DNA from: JAUWMI01 sp964454265
GTDB taxonomy: Bacteria > Sumerlaeota > Sumerlaeia > MWCT01 > JAUWMI01
DNA: 43,418 nt
Reading direction: 5' to 3'
Assembly (NCBI GenBank): GCA_964454265.1
Contig: CAYVXD010000017.1
Coordinates: forward strand, 1 to 43,418
Made by a program: the position numbers and the translations under genes. This document shows, one piece after another, positions 7,812-16,624 of the stretch (the stretch's first letter is position 1; every line of letters begins with the position of its first letter). The notes under the pieces were generated by a model. It ran no database searches, was not told where the DNA came from, and worked only from the letters and a program-made list of their open reading frames with translations.

Positions 7812-9677
7812 TTATTCGTCCCTCCCGCTTCTCCCGAACAGGCGTTTAATGTCTGATATGAATTTATTTCTTTTCGCGATTTTGGCTCTGAAATTATTCA
7901 GGGCAATGCTGGTCGCAGTGCAGTCTGGAGATATTTCGAGATTCTTAAGGTAATGCTCCTCTGCCAGCGAGAGTTTACCTCTGCGCTCGTATATACCCCC
8001 AAGATAATAGTGCGCCGTCTGCATTCGGGGATTCTTGTCCAGGCTCTCGGAGAACATATTTTCCGCTTTGTCATACATCTCAAGTGTCAAAAAGACATGG
8101 CCGGCCCAGTAATACGAATCAGCACTCTCTGGTACACATCCCAACGCCGTGTCAATCATTGCCAGAGATTCCGATTTCTTCCCCAGGCGTGCATAGGCTA
8201 TTCCTAACTGACCGTATACCCTAGGCAAATCATCATATGGTACTTCTGCTGCCTTTCGCAAATACGGAACAGCCTTTTTGTATTCACTTTTCGCAATGTA
8301 AGCATAGCCAATGTGAAAGAGGCTGTCCGCATCCTCAGGGTCCAGAGCCAAGGCGTTCTCAAACTTAGCAATACTATCGTCCAATTTGTTCATACGTAAA
8401 TAAGTATCGCCAAGCATTTTATACACGTTTTCATCGTTCGGATCGATTTCAAGTGCCTTGCGATAATAGCCGACGGCCTGGGGAAAATTACCTTTCGATT
8501 TCAAAATACTGCCTATATTCATGCACAACGTCGCGGACTTTGGGTTTAGCTCTACCGCCTTCTTATATATACTTAGGGCCTCGTCTGTTCGCCCCAATTT
8601 CCAATATGCGCGGCCGGCCCAGAAATGTGCACGATAAGAATCCGGGCCAATCCTCAATGCCGTGTCAGCCGTTGCTACAGCCTTCGATTTCTCACCCAGG
8701 TCAGCATACGCCGCAGCCAAATGTCCATATACATTGGGCAAATCGGCATGCTGAATTTGTCCCGCCTTCTCCATGTATGGAAGAGCCTTCTTAACATCTC
8801 CTTTATAGTAGTAAGCATACCCAATGTGAGAGAGGCTGATCGGGTCCCCAGGGTTCAGAGCCAAAGCCTTCTCGAACTCAGTAATGCTCTCATCGTATCT
8901 GCCCATTTCTAAATAAGTATCCCCAAGCATTGCATGTGTAAGTTGATGATTCGGATTAATTTCAAGGGCCTTAAGAAAATAGGTCACTGATTCGGGATCG
9001 TTTCGCCGGAATTTTAAAACGTCGCCCATGTTGACGTATGCTTCCGCAGAGTTTGGATTCATCTCAAGCTCCTTCTTATATCGATGAAGGGCCTCTTCAG
9101 CGAAACGCAACGCCTCCTCCATTTGTCCCATTTGTCGATGTACGACGGCCAGGCCACGATATGCATCGGCGAATTCGGGGTCGACCTCAATGCATTTGCG
9201 GTAATATGCTGCAGCTTCTGGGAAATCCCGTTTGTGTGTATAAATCCGCCCAATGGTAACATACACTTCTGGCAGAGAAGGATCAGTCTTCTGTGCCTCC
9301 TGGTACATCTTGAGGGAAGTATCCAAGTTGCCTTTCTTGAGATACGCCGCTCCCAGTACCATTAATGCATAAATATTTTCTCTGTCGTTATCTATCACCT
9401 GCTGAGCATAGCGTATTGCCTGGTCGTACTGATGCGCCTCATAATAGCTGATGGCTAAATATACAGATATTGTGGCATGTTCTGGATTCTGCTTCAGGAA
9501 CGCTTTGCACAGTGAGATAGCTTCGCTGGTGCGGCCAGTTGCATTAAGGGTCTTTACCTCGGTGCACACCCTGTCCGCATCGAAACACATTTGCTGGCCA
9601 GCCAGACACGGCGTGTGAACAAAGGCAGCTAATATAACTGATGCAAGCAATGGTAATGCTCTGTTTCCAATAGACAT
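7812..9677 (-). CDS. Exported TPR-repeat protein with internal duplication
   Basis: 621 residues from the ATG at 9677. The signal peptide ends near PCLAG (about residue 27), followed by two nearby cysteines. The rest is a TPR solenoid of about 15 units (consensus seen as GDTYLEMGRYDESI, EKALALNPGD). Two blocks of about 171 residues are related in order (MLGDTYLEMGRYDES / MLGDTYLRMNKLDDS; HIGYAYYYKGDVKKA / HIGYAYIAKSEYKKA), showing a segmental duplication of five TPRs. A basic tail ends the protein. The likely role is protein-protein scaffolding outside the cytoplasm; no enzyme motif is visible. A GTG three codons upstream (9686) is in frame, but it overlaps the GAGGTG ribosome-binding site, so ATG is preferred. 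Confidence 0.85.
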   Translation of the reverse strand: MSIGNRALPLLASVILAAFVHTPCLAGQQMCFDADRVCTEVKTLNATGRTSEAISLCKAFLKQNPEHATISVYLAISYYEAHQYDQAIRYAQQVIDNDRENIYALMVLGAAYLKKGNLDTSLKMYQEAQKTDPSLPEVYVTIGRIYTHKRDFPEAAAYYRKCIEVDPEFADAYRGLAVVHRQMGQMEEALRFAEEALHRYKKELEMNPNSAEAYVNMGDVLKFRRNDPESVTYFLKALEINPNHQLTHAMLGDTYLEMGRYDESITEFEKALALNPGDPISLSHIGYAYYYKGDVKKALPYMEKAGQIQHADLPNVYGHLAAAYADLGEKSKAVATADTALRIGPDSYRAHFWAGRAYWKLGRTDEALSIYKKAVELNPKSATLCMNIGSILKSKGNFPQAVGYYRKALEIDPNDENVYKMLGDTYLRMNKLDDSIAKFENALALDPEDADSLFHIGYAYIAKSEYKKAVPYLRKAAEVPYDDLPRVYGQLGIAYARLGKKSESLAMIDTALGCVPESADSYYWAGHVFLTLEMYDKAENMFSESLDKNPRMQTAHYYLGGIYERRGKLSLAEEHYLKNLEISPDCTATSIALNNFRAKIAKRNKFISDIKRLFGRSGRDE

Positions 9678-9850
9678 TGCTTTCACCTCAATAATATATG
9701 ATGCGTGGCTTAGGAATATATAACCGGTATATCATGGGGAAAGTTTCAGGGTCTGCATCATCAGCGCACAGTGGATCATGAGTAAACAAGGCCACGGCAG
9801 CAGATGTTCGAGCAACCATGGAAATGCGCAGGCATATGAAGAGGGTAGTG

Positions 9851-11458
9851 CTACTCTTCTTCTCCGAACACCTGGGCGCTGAAGACTTTGAGGGTGGCTC
9901 CTTCTTTCCAGGCATCGTCGGGAAGGCCGGCCTTGCGGCAGATATGCACGAGAAAGGTGTCGCGATCCCATCCCCACTCCCCCGGCACCTGCGGAAGCAG
10001 GAGGCCATGGTGATAGCCTTTTTCAATTGTCAGGCCATGCTTGCCAACTACGATCTCGTCCACCGACTGAATGCGGCGCAGAGGCGTCATCACGGAGATT
10101 TCAATCGTGATGTCCTTAAGCTCCTCAGCACGCACCTTTGGAAATCGCGGATCGTTAAACGCTGCATTTTTCGCATTATCAATTACTGTCTGGTAAATCG
10201 GCTTGATGCCTTCGATGTAACCGATACAGCCGCGCAGCTGGCCGTGCTTTTTTAACGTCACAAACACCCCGGCCTTTTCTCGCAACCGTGGTGTCAGCTC
10301 ATAGCGCGCGAGGTCGGGTCCTGTCCCGGCTTTTTGTTGCAGTGAGGTTTCCAGGGTATCACGAGCGAGTTTGAGCAGGGTTTGTTGTTCAGCCGGACTA
10401 AGATCTCCCTTGCTCATGGTCTTTTTTTTGCCCTCTGAGGTTTCTCTTTGCTGTCGTTCATCAGGTGATCCTGGCTGCTGTTCCTTTTTTGGTTTCATTT
10501 TCTCCCCCTCTCTGGTGCTCGCTGGCGAGATGTGCCTTGTAAATACGATGGATGTGTATCCGACCGCAAGGTTGGTATAGTCGCCAGACCGGTCGCCTGA
10601 GTTCTGATACATAACCAGGTCGGCTTTGGTAGTTTTTTTGTCCAGCAGGGTAAGCAGCAATTTGATGGGATTGCGACCACAAATGGTTGTACGAGTTTTG
10701 GCAATATAATTGGTGAATCCTGCCACATCAAGTGCCAGAATCTGGTCAATTGCTCCTTGATCGAGCTTGTAAATGTTCTCCTTCAAGTTTTCACGGAACG
10801 GCATGTATCCATACCGCCCGCCGACGTGCGAAAAGTCGGAGCTTACAACCAGCAGTGTCTGCTCGTCGCAATAAGGGCGAAGGGCATCGGCGAGGGCCAC
10901 ACGCTGGCGCGCGGACATCTCGCCCACCTGAATCGGCACTATGCGGAACCCGGGCTTCAGTACGGTTTGTAGAAAGGGGAGCTCGTTTTCGATTGAGTGC
11001 TCCATTACGTGCGACTCTGGATGCGAGATGACGTCAGGGTGCTTGAGAAGCGCATCGCGCACCCCGGTATCCAGCGGAACTAGGCCCAGCGGGGTATTGT
11101 ACGCATCGTATTTCGGAATAGATGCGCCGGAAAATCCATAGGTGTGGCTGATACCAAGAATAATGACCCGCTGAAAAGATTTCCCCTTTATGGTCTTGTA
11201 GCCTGCTGCCATGACTGTACCGGCATAGGGGTAACCTGCGTGTGGAGATATCAGAGCTACGACGAGGCTGGTGATTTTGACGTCAGGGGCCGCACGCATA
11301 CAATCAGCAATCTGCTTCGTGAGTGCCTGTTGCGTACCGAGGAACCATCGTCCTGCTCCAGCACATGGGTGAATTTTCTCCTGTGCCGTGCACGTTCCCA
11401 GCGCGAACAGTACCAGCGCGAGCGCGGGAAAGAAAACAGTAATCCTTCGTCGTTTCAT
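9851..11458 (-). CDS. Exported MEMO1-AMMECR1 fusion (AmmeMemoRadiSam proteins B and A in one chain)
   Basis: 535 residues. A signal peptide (1-25, hydrophobic core then TCTAQE) precedes a MEMO1/LigB-like domain (about 30-308) with ISPHAGYPYAG (His73), GISHTYG (His105), EHSIENELPFLQ, VVSSDFSHVG and ICGRNP (Cys260). These match the His, His, Cys metal ligands reported for MEMO1. After a charged linker (about 310-355), residues 356-535 form an AMMECR1 domain with the hallmark LRGCIG at 409-414. In many bacteria these are separate partners of a radical SAM enzyme; that enzyme is not in this window. The biochemical role of both domains in bacteria is unsettled. Two things are unusual: the fusion, and an N-terminal signal that would send both domains out of the cytoplasm. 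yjbQ lies 103 nt upstream on the same strand. Confidence 0.92.
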   Translation of the reverse strand: MKRRRITVFFPALALVLFALGTCTAQEKIHPCAGAGRWFLGTQQALTKQIADCMRAAPDVKITSLVVALISPHAGYPYAGTVMAAGYKTIKGKSFQRVIILGISHTYGFSGASIPKYDAYNTPLGLVPLDTGVRDALLKHPDVISHPESHVMEHSIENELPFLQTVLKPGFRIVPIQVGEMSARQRVALADALRPYCDEQTLLVVSSDFSHVGGRYGYMPFRENLKENIYKLDQGAIDQILALDVAGFTNYIAKTRTTICGRNPIKLLLTLLDKKTTKADLVMYQNSGDRSGDYTNLAVGYTSIVFTRHISPASTREGEKMKPKKEQQPGSPDERQQRETSEGKKKTMSKGDLSPAEQQTLLKLARDTLETSLQQKAGTGPDLARYELTPRLREKAGVFVTLKKHGQLRGCIGYIEGIKPIYQTVIDNAKNAAFNDPRFPKVRAEELKDITIEISVMTPLRRIQSVDEIVVGKHGLTIEKGYHHGLLLPQVPGEWGWDRDTFLVHICRKAGLPDDAWKEGATLKVFSAQVFGEEE

Positions 11459-11561
11459 GCTTTCGTTACTCCCCGAGATTTTCTCTATCTCTAAACTTCT
11501 AGAGCCTTATTCTACTCTCCACGGCCTCAGTGTCAATACAAAGAATCAGAAGAATAGTCAC

Positions 11562-11978
11562 TTACTCGCCCATCACCTTAACAACGACGCGCTTGCGGCG
11601 CTGTCCGTCAAACTCAGCGTAGTAGACCTGTTGCCAGGGGCCAAGGTCCAGGCTGCCGTCTGTGATAGGCAAGATCACCTGGTGATGCATGAGGAGGTTT
11701 TTCAAATGCGCATCGCCGTTGCGTTCACCAGTGCGATGGTGCTGGTAGTCCGGGCCCTCGGGCGCGAGCCGTTGCAGCCACTCGTCAATATCCCTGATCA
11801 AACCCGACTCTGCATCGTTTACGTATATCGATGCCGTAATGTGCATTGCAGAGACCAGCACCATCCCTTCTCTTATGGCACTTTTGGCCACGCACTTCTC
11901 CACCTGCGGAGTAATATTTACGTATTCCCGATGCTTTTTCGTGTTGAACCAGAGGTATTCTGTCAGAAATTTCATCAT
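11562..11978 (-). CDS. yjbQ: YjbQ family (UPF0047) protein
   Basis: 138 residues covering the whole family length. Diagnostic segments are HITASIYVND (about 46-55), YQHHRTGERNGDAHLKN, QVILPITDGSLDLGPWQQV and AEFDGQRRKRVVVKV. Members have weak thiamine-phosphate synthase activity in complementation tests, hence the name secondary thiamine-phosphate synthase; the true substrate is unknown. AAGGAGG lies 4 nt before the first of two adjacent ATGs, so the second (M2) may be the real start. It is first in a minus-strand pair with the MEMO1-AMMECR1 gene. Confidence 0.93.
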   Translation of the reverse strand: MMKFLTEYLWFNTKKHREYVNITPQVEKCVAKSAIREGMVLVSAMHITASIYVNDAESGLIRDIDEWLQRLAPEGPDYQHHRTGERNGDAHLKNLLMHHQVILPITDGSLDLGPWQQVYYAEFDGQRRKRVVVKVMGE

Positions 11979-12019
11979 TTTCCTCCTTGGACAATATGGT
12001 TATGTCGCAACAATGAGAT

Positions 12020-12049
12020 CGTAAGGGCAGATTTGAAACCTGCCCCTAC
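12020..12049. repeat. Dispersed palindrome, GTAGGGGCAGG family, copy 2
   Basis: CGTAAGGGCAGATTTGAAAC then CTGCCCCTACG. The arms pair over about 15 bp with two mismatches. It lies upstream of yjbQ in the 304-nt gap before the sigma54 activator. Confidence 0.75.
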
Positions 12050-12211
12050 GATTATAAACACATGATCCAATACATCAGAGCAGCGGTTAAATCAAGGAAA
12101 ACACCTGTAAAAGGAATCTTCCATTTTTCAAATCAGATGTGTGGGAGTGTATTTTATGAGGACTCCAGGAGGGCCAAAAACGTTATGCAGACTTTGCTTG
12201 CGAGCACAGCA

Positions 12212-12245
12212 TACTGCGACCCAGGTTACGCTCTGGGTCGCAGTA
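12212..12245. terminator. 13-bp hairpin downstream of the sigma54 activator
   Basis: TACTGCGACCCAG, 8-nt loop, CTGGGTCGCAGTA is a perfect stem starting 38 nt past the stop codon at 12283. No T-run follows on the minus strand, so it is not a standard intrinsic terminator. It may protect the mRNA 3' end or be another dispersed palindrome. Between 12050 and 12211 I see nothing else. Confidence 0.4.
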
Positions 12246-12282
12246 CAGTGCACAGGCGGACGCGGGGCAGCGTTGGGACGTG

Positions 12283-14169
12283 CTAAGAGGTTTTCGGGCT
12301 CAGAGCATATTCGGTGATTTTACGGCGGAGGGTGTTGCGATGGAGACCAAGAAGTTTGGCCGTTTTGAGTTGGTTCCAGTTACACAAATCGAGTGTTTGC
12401 TGAATATATTCTTTCTCAAGCTCATCGAGAGAGACGACGGTCGTAGGCGTGGCAATCTGGGTGTCCGCGCGGCTTTCCGGCATCGGTTCCTTTTCTGCTG
12501 CCTCTGGCTGCATTTCAAAGCCAATATTCAGGTCCTCCGGGGTAATCATGTGCGATTCGGTCAGCAGCACTGCTCGTTCCAGGCAATTCTGCAATTCGCG
12601 GATATTGCCAGGCCAGGAATAGCCTTCCAGCATTTGGAGGGCTTCCGGTGTCACGCCGGTAACTGGCTTGGCGAACTCGGCTGCGTAGAGCTTGATGATA
12701 TGATCCAGCAGGAGTTTGATGTCCTCCCGCCGCTCACGTAGCGGCGGGAGGGTGAGCTGAATAACGTTGAGCCGCGAAAGGAGGTCGTAGCGAAAACGGC
12801 TCTCCGTGACTTCTTGTGCCAGGTCTTTATTGCTTGCAGCGATAATCCGCACGTCTACGCGGATGGATTTATTGCCCCCCAGCCGATAGAAGCATTTTTC
12901 CTGAAGGAATCGGAGGAGTTTGGGCTGAACCTGTGGGGCCAACTCGCTGATTTCGTCGAGAAGGAGAGTGCCACCATGCGCCAGCTCCAGTTTGCCCCGT
13001 TTCATGGTTGTTGCGCCCGTGAATGCTCCCTTTTCGTAGCCAAATAGTTCGCCATCGGCGAGCTCATGTGGAATGGAGGCGCAATTTAGCGCAATGAAGG
13101 GATAGGCCCGACGGCCACTTCGCTGGTGAATTTCACGCGCAAAGAGCTCTTTCCCAGTTCCAGTTTCTCCCAGGACTAAGACCGTAGTCGTGGTCTGTGC
13201 CACTTTTTCCACCAGAGCGAGGATCTCCTTGATCTTGTCGCTTTTGCCGATAATGATGGCTGGAACATGTTTCTCCTCGATGTACTTGAGCGACTCTTGG
13301 GCGCGGACAAACTCGATGTTCGTGGCCACGATTTTACTAATCGCCTGCAGCAGGGCCAGATCCTTCAGGCTGTATGCATCGCTCTGCTTCTTATCGAGAT
13401 AAATAACCCCCATGGCCTCTGAACGCTTGAGAATCGGCACCACCATAATTGAGCGCTTGCTGGTTTTCTTGGTGCGCCGTTTGCCATCTTCTTTCTGCGA
13501 AGGGGACTTATCTTTGACACTCAGAACCGACTTTTTTTGCATAAAGGCGCTGACGATGATATTGCGGTTGATCGAGAGCTCCTCTTCCTCACAGATAGCC
13601 ACCATGGGCTCCAGATCTTTGTTCACTGGGTCCCAGAGCATGATCAGGCCGCTATCGCCGTGGAAGAGCTTGATCAGACTCTGCATAATGTGATTGAGCT
13701 CGTCGCTAATTGTGGTCGGAGAGGCCGAGGCGAGATCACATACTGTAAAAATCAACTCCGCCGGAATCTTGTCGGTGTAGGAAGCTTTGGCTAGTTCCTG
13801 ATCAACGAGGGGAAGAGAAGATGTCTCGCTGTCCGGGGAGCTCAGGATGACTGATTTCGACCCGAACAGGGTATTCTTGATGTCAATGTCCGAGTCAAAC
13901 AAGAGATATGTTTTTCCCAACTGTATTTCGTCATTCTGCTCGAGAATTCGCTCTTTGACGCGACTACCATTGACAAGAACGCCATTCAGGCTCTTCTTGT
14001 CGTGAATAATATAGCCTTGATTGTTTTTAACAATGAGGGCGTGGGAACGGGAAACACTTGGGTCAAGCAGCTGGATGGAACTGGAGATATCGCGGCCGAT
14101 GGTGTTGGTATTGTCCAGCTCGTACTTTGTTCCTATATTGTGGCCTTTTATGACTTGGAGTACTGACAT
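12283..14169 (-). CDS. FHA-GAF-AAA+ sigma54-dependent transcription activator with Fis-type HTH
   Basis: 628 residues with a full bacterial enhancer-binding layout. An FHA domain (about 1-95; IGRDISSSIQL, SVSRSHALI, SLNGVLVNG) binds phosphothreonine in this family. A GAF domain spans about 140-295. The AAA+ core has Walker A GETGTGKE (334-341), the sigma54 contact motif GAFTGA (381-386), Walker B TLLLDE (401-406) and RLNVIQLTLPPLRER. A Fis-like helix-turn-helix lies at about 580-622 (NWNQLKTAKLLGLHRNTLRRK). It should activate sigma54 promoters in response to a phosphorylated partner and a GAF signal. The target genes are unknown, and I found no convincing -24/-12 promoter before a gene here. 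The ATG follows AGGGGACGT. Confidence 0.95.
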   Translation of the reverse strand: MSVLQVIKGHNIGTKYELDNTNTIGRDISSSIQLLDPSVSRSHALIVKNNQGYIIHDKKSLNGVLVNGSRVKERILEQNDEIQLGKTYLLFDSDIDIKNTLFGSKSVILSSPDSETSSLPLVDQELAKASYTDKIPAELIFTVCDLASASPTTISDELNHIMQSLIKLFHGDSGLIMLWDPVNKDLEPMVAICEEEELSINRNIIVSAFMQKKSVLSVKDKSPSQKEDGKRRTKKTSKRSIMVVPILKRSEAMGVIYLDKKQSDAYSLKDLALLQAISKIVATNIEFVRAQESLKYIEEKHVPAIIIGKSDKIKEILALVEKVAQTTTTVLVLGETGTGKELFAREIHQRSGRRAYPFIALNCASIPHELADGELFGYEKGAFTGATTMKRGKLELAHGGTLLLDEISELAPQVQPKLLRFLQEKCFYRLGGNKSIRVDVRIIAASNKDLAQEVTESRFRYDLLSRLNVIQLTLPPLRERREDIKLLLDHIIKLYAAEFAKPVTGVTPEALQMLEGYSWPGNIRELQNCLERAVLLTESHMITPEDLNIGFEMQPEAAEKEPMPESRADTQIATPTTVVSLDELEKEYIQQTLDLCNWNQLKTAKLLGLHRNTLRRKITEYALSPKTS

Positions 14170-14236
14170 ACGTCCCCTGTCTCAGGAGAATTTGACGATA
14201 CGCTTTGAGGTCATCCCAACTACCAAAAAGGCTCAA

Positions 14237-14264
14237 TTGGTTTCTAACTTGTGGAACGTATAAT
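14237..14264 (+). promoter_or_regulatory. Sigma70-like promoter candidate without a close gene
   Basis: TTGGTT, 16-nt spacer, perfect TATAAT. The first plus-strand gene begins 515 nt downstream, so this would give a long leader or a non-coding RNA if it is real. Confidence 0.3.
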
Positions 14265-14492
14265 CCGCTCCGTGTATATTCTATAAGGAGAGCAATAATC
14301 AGACCAGTAGTTGAACAAATTGAAAATTTCTCCAAATCTCAGGAGACATCTTCCGATTGGTGGCTATAATATTGATTTTACGGTTGTTAACTTTCTTAGC
14401 TTTTTATTCAAAGGAAAGGCCTAGACAGGCTTTGCTGAATTTTGCGACTGCAAGAATGACTTACGTGTAGGTGCATTCACAAAGTTGACCCA

Positions 14493-14528
14493 TTTTGGTG
14501 CAGTGCGCATCGTTCTTGTGCACCAAAA
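14493..14528. promoter_or_regulatory. Perfect 10-bp inverted repeat TTTTGGTGCA / TGCACCAAAA
   Basis: Arms at 14493-14502 and 14519-14528, 16-nt spacer. The GGTGCA/TGCACC half-sites recall NtrC-type operators, but they point outwards, opposite to that consensus. It could be an operator for another dimeric regulator, or an RNA hairpin. Confidence 0.35.
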
Positions 14529-14701
14529 AATACCATTTTGTTTGTCGAACAGAAAACTAGGAGCACAGCTGGTTGAACAAAATTAAAGTGGATAATATCA
14601 GATAGGGTATTCGAGCAATCCTCTGTGAGATATATTACATTAAAAGCGGGAACTAATAGGTGGCAATCCAGGCGATCGCGACCCAAGAGAGGATAAATCT
14701 A

Positions 14702-14729
14702 TTGACATTGGACTCGACGCGATTAAGGT
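14702..14729 (+). promoter_or_regulatory. Possible sigma70 promoter of the hydro-lyase operon
   Basis: Perfect -35 TTGACA at 14702-14707, 16-nt spacer, weak -10 TAAGGT at 14724-14729, about 50 nt before the start codon. Confidence 0.35.
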
Positions 14730-14778
14730 TATCCGGAGAAGTCAGGCTTATAGCAAACCATGGCAAGAGGCAGCATGA

Positions 14779-16032
14779 ATGGGGATGACAATTATTGAAA
14801 AGATCATCGCTCGTCACGTGGGAGAAGAAGTAGTGCCAGGTCAGGTGGTCTGGATGGATCTGGATATTCGATCCGCGCGTGATTTTGGCGGGGCTAACGT
14901 GGTTCAGCATTTTCAGCGCGAGTATGGCACGTCTGCGGTTGCGGATCGGGCAAAGACCCTGTTCACGTTCGATTGCGTAGCGCCAGCAGTTACCATTCCG
15001 TATGCTAATAATCAGCAGGTGTGCCGCGAATTTGCACGCGAGCAGGGCATTCGGGTATTTGACGTAGACGCTGGCATCGGCTCGCATGTGATGCTTGAGC
15101 ACGGATATGTATATCCAGGTGTGACGGTGGTTGGCACTGATAGCCATCTCAATATCCTCGGCGCTGTCGGGGCATTTGGACAAGGTATGGGTGATCAGGA
15201 TATTGCTTTTGCCTTCAAGACCGGCAGGACGTGGTTCGAGGTTCCTGAGACGATCAAAATTGTTATTAAGGGACTGTATCAGTATCCAACAGCAGCGAAG
15301 GATCTGACGCTGTTTGTCGTCGGCAAGCTCGGAGCTAAAGGAGCGCTGGGGAAAGCCGTGGAATTTTACGGCGAGCAGATTGAGCGCCTGAATCTCGCGG
15401 AGCGTCTGACCCTTGCCAGCATGGCCACGGAGATGGGCGCCATCACGGCGTTGCTTACTCCAACTGAAGAGATTTTGGATTACTGCCAGGAGCGCCAGCG
15501 CCCTGGGGGACATGTGAGCCCTATGTCGGTGGATCCTGATGCGCATTATTGCCAGGTGATGGAGCTGGACGTCTCGGGGCTTCCACCGCAGCTGGCTGCT
15601 CCACCAAAACCCTCAGCCGTTGCCCCGGTGTCTGAGTATCGGGGTAAGCCGGTGGATTCGGTTTTTCTTGGCTCGTGTACTAATGGACGCTATGAGGACT
15701 TTGCACAAGCGGCCGAATTTCTGGGGAAGCGGAAGATTAAATCCACAGTCATGGCAAAGATTGTGCCGGCAACGCGGGAAGTGTATGGGCAATTGCTGGC
15801 GCAAGGCCTGGTTCAGCGGCTCTTTGATGCAGGAGTTATCGTTAGTCATCCTGGGTGTGGTGGATGTGCCTCAGGCCAGATCGGGATGACCGGAAAGAAT
15901 GAGGTACAGCTCAGTACCTCCAATCGAAACTTCCCCGGCAAGCAGGGGGCAGGCGACACGTATTTAGTCAGCCCACTCACCGCCATAGCATCCGCCATTG
16001 CTGGCGAAATCGTAAGCCCGGAGGAATTGTAA
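14779..16032 (+). CDS. Aconitase-superfamily hydro-lyase, large subunit (LeuC/HacA-like)
   Basis: 417 residues, the length of the archaeal-type 3-isopropylmalate dehydratase or homoaconitase large subunit. The three [4Fe-4S] ligands are present: SCTNGR (Cys300) and HPGCGGC (Cys360, Cys363). So are GTDSH (119-123), the His103...Glu107 pair (GSHVMLEHG) and SNRNFPG near 381-387. The usual active-site Asp-His pair appears as FDCVAP (Asp65-Cys66), an unexpected His-to-Cys change. The enzyme would isomerise or hydrate a hydroxy-diacid by dehydration-rehydration in the cytoplasm. No leuA, leuB or lysine-pathway gene adjoins, so the substrate is open: isopropylmalate, homocitrate, dimethylmalate or another acid. 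AAGAGG lies 8 nt upstream of the ATG. It pairs with the small subunit 52 nt downstream. Confidence 0.85.
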   Translation: MGMTIIEKIIARHVGEEVVPGQVVWMDLDIRSARDFGGANVVQHFQREYGTSAVADRAKTLFTFDCVAPAVTIPYANNQQVCREFAREQGIRVFDVDAGIGSHVMLEHGYVYPGVTVVGTDSHLNILGAVGAFGQGMGDQDIAFAFKTGRTWFEVPETIKIVIKGLYQYPTAAKDLTLFVVGKLGAKGALGKAVEFYGEQIERLNLAERLTLASMATEMGAITALLTPTEEILDYCQERQRPGGHVSPMSVDPDAHYCQVMELDVSGLPPQLAAPPKPSAVAPVSEYRGKPVDSVFLGSCTNGRYEDFAQAAEFLGKRKIKSTVMAKIVPATREVYGQLLAQGLVQRLFDAGVIVSHPGCGGCASGQIGMTGKNEVQLSTSNRNFPGKQGAGDTYLVSPLTAIASAIAGEIVSPEEL

Positions 16033-16084
16033 TAGCCTGATAATCTAACCGACTAACCGACAACCGAATGGAAGAGGAGATGCG

Positions 16085-16624
16085 ATGGGACGAGCCACAC
16101 AAATACAGGGACGTATCTGGATGATTGTGGATAAGCAAGGGCGATTGGTTGACGATATTGATACGGATCAAATTTACCATAATGCACATCTGGCGGTTAC
16201 TGATATTCGAGAAATGGGGAAATTCGCCTTCGGAAATCTGCGCGGGTGGGAGGATTTTTCCTCAAAGACCCAGCCGGGTGATATTGTGATGGTGGGAAAG
16301 AACTTCGGGGCAGGGTCATCACGCCAGCAGGCTGTGGATTGTTTTGTTTCATTGGGGATTGTCTTGCTGATTGGTGAGTCATTCGGTGCCATTTATAAGC
16401 GCAATGCAATTAATTCGGGGTTTCCCATACTTGAGTGTGAGGGCCTGGCTGAGACAAACCTGAAGAGTGGCAATCAGATTGAAGCCGATGTAGCATCGGG
16501 TGGGATTCGCGTTCTCGGTGAGGAGGAGCGCTCGATTCAAGCGCGGCCATTCAGCGAGGTGCAAATGGATATCTACCAGGCGGGCAATCTTTTTCAATAC
16601 GGTAAGATATTGGGGCAAAAATGA
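16085..16624 (+). CDS. Aconitase-superfamily hydro-lyase, small subunit (LeuD/HacB-like)
   Basis: 179 residues forming the swivelling domain partner of the gene before it. DDIDTDQI (23-30) and FGAGSSR (74-80) are the family signatures; the Ser-Arg pair of SSR contributes to substrate binding and catalysis. The loop that separates isopropylmalate from homoaconitate enzymes in archaeal-type small subunits (normally YL followed by two variable residues) reads HLAV here (35-38). The usual SSREHA or SSREQA reads SSRQQA. Both changes argue against automatic naming as LeuD. The C-terminus is a little longer than in minimal LeuD. The ATG has an AGAGGAG ribosome-binding site, and the gene is certainly in one operon with the large subunit. 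Confidence 0.85.
   Translation: MGRATQIQGRIWMIVDKQGRLVDDIDTDQIYHNAHLAVTDIREMGKFAFGNLRGWEDFSSKTQPGDIVMVGKNFGAGSSRQQAVDCFVSLGIVLLIGESFGAIYKRNAINSGFPILECEGLAETNLKSGNQIEADVASGGIRVLGEEERSIQARPFSEVQMDIYQAGNLFQYGKILGQK

Larger units (their letters stand above)
14170..14778. other. 609-nt divergent intergenic region
   Basis: AT-rich gap between the sigma54 activator (minus) and the hydro-lyase genes (plus). It holds a promoter-like TTGGTT-16-TATAAT, a perfect 10-bp inverted repeat and a second promoter-like site, listed separately. No protein-like frame is convincing. Confidence 0.6.

Noticed and set aside
11388..12065. Long plus-strand open frame (225 codons) over yjbQ
   Set aside because: It lies antisense to yjbQ and the MEMO1-AMMECR1 start, both of which have strong family signatures and ribosome-binding sites; it is a shadow frame.
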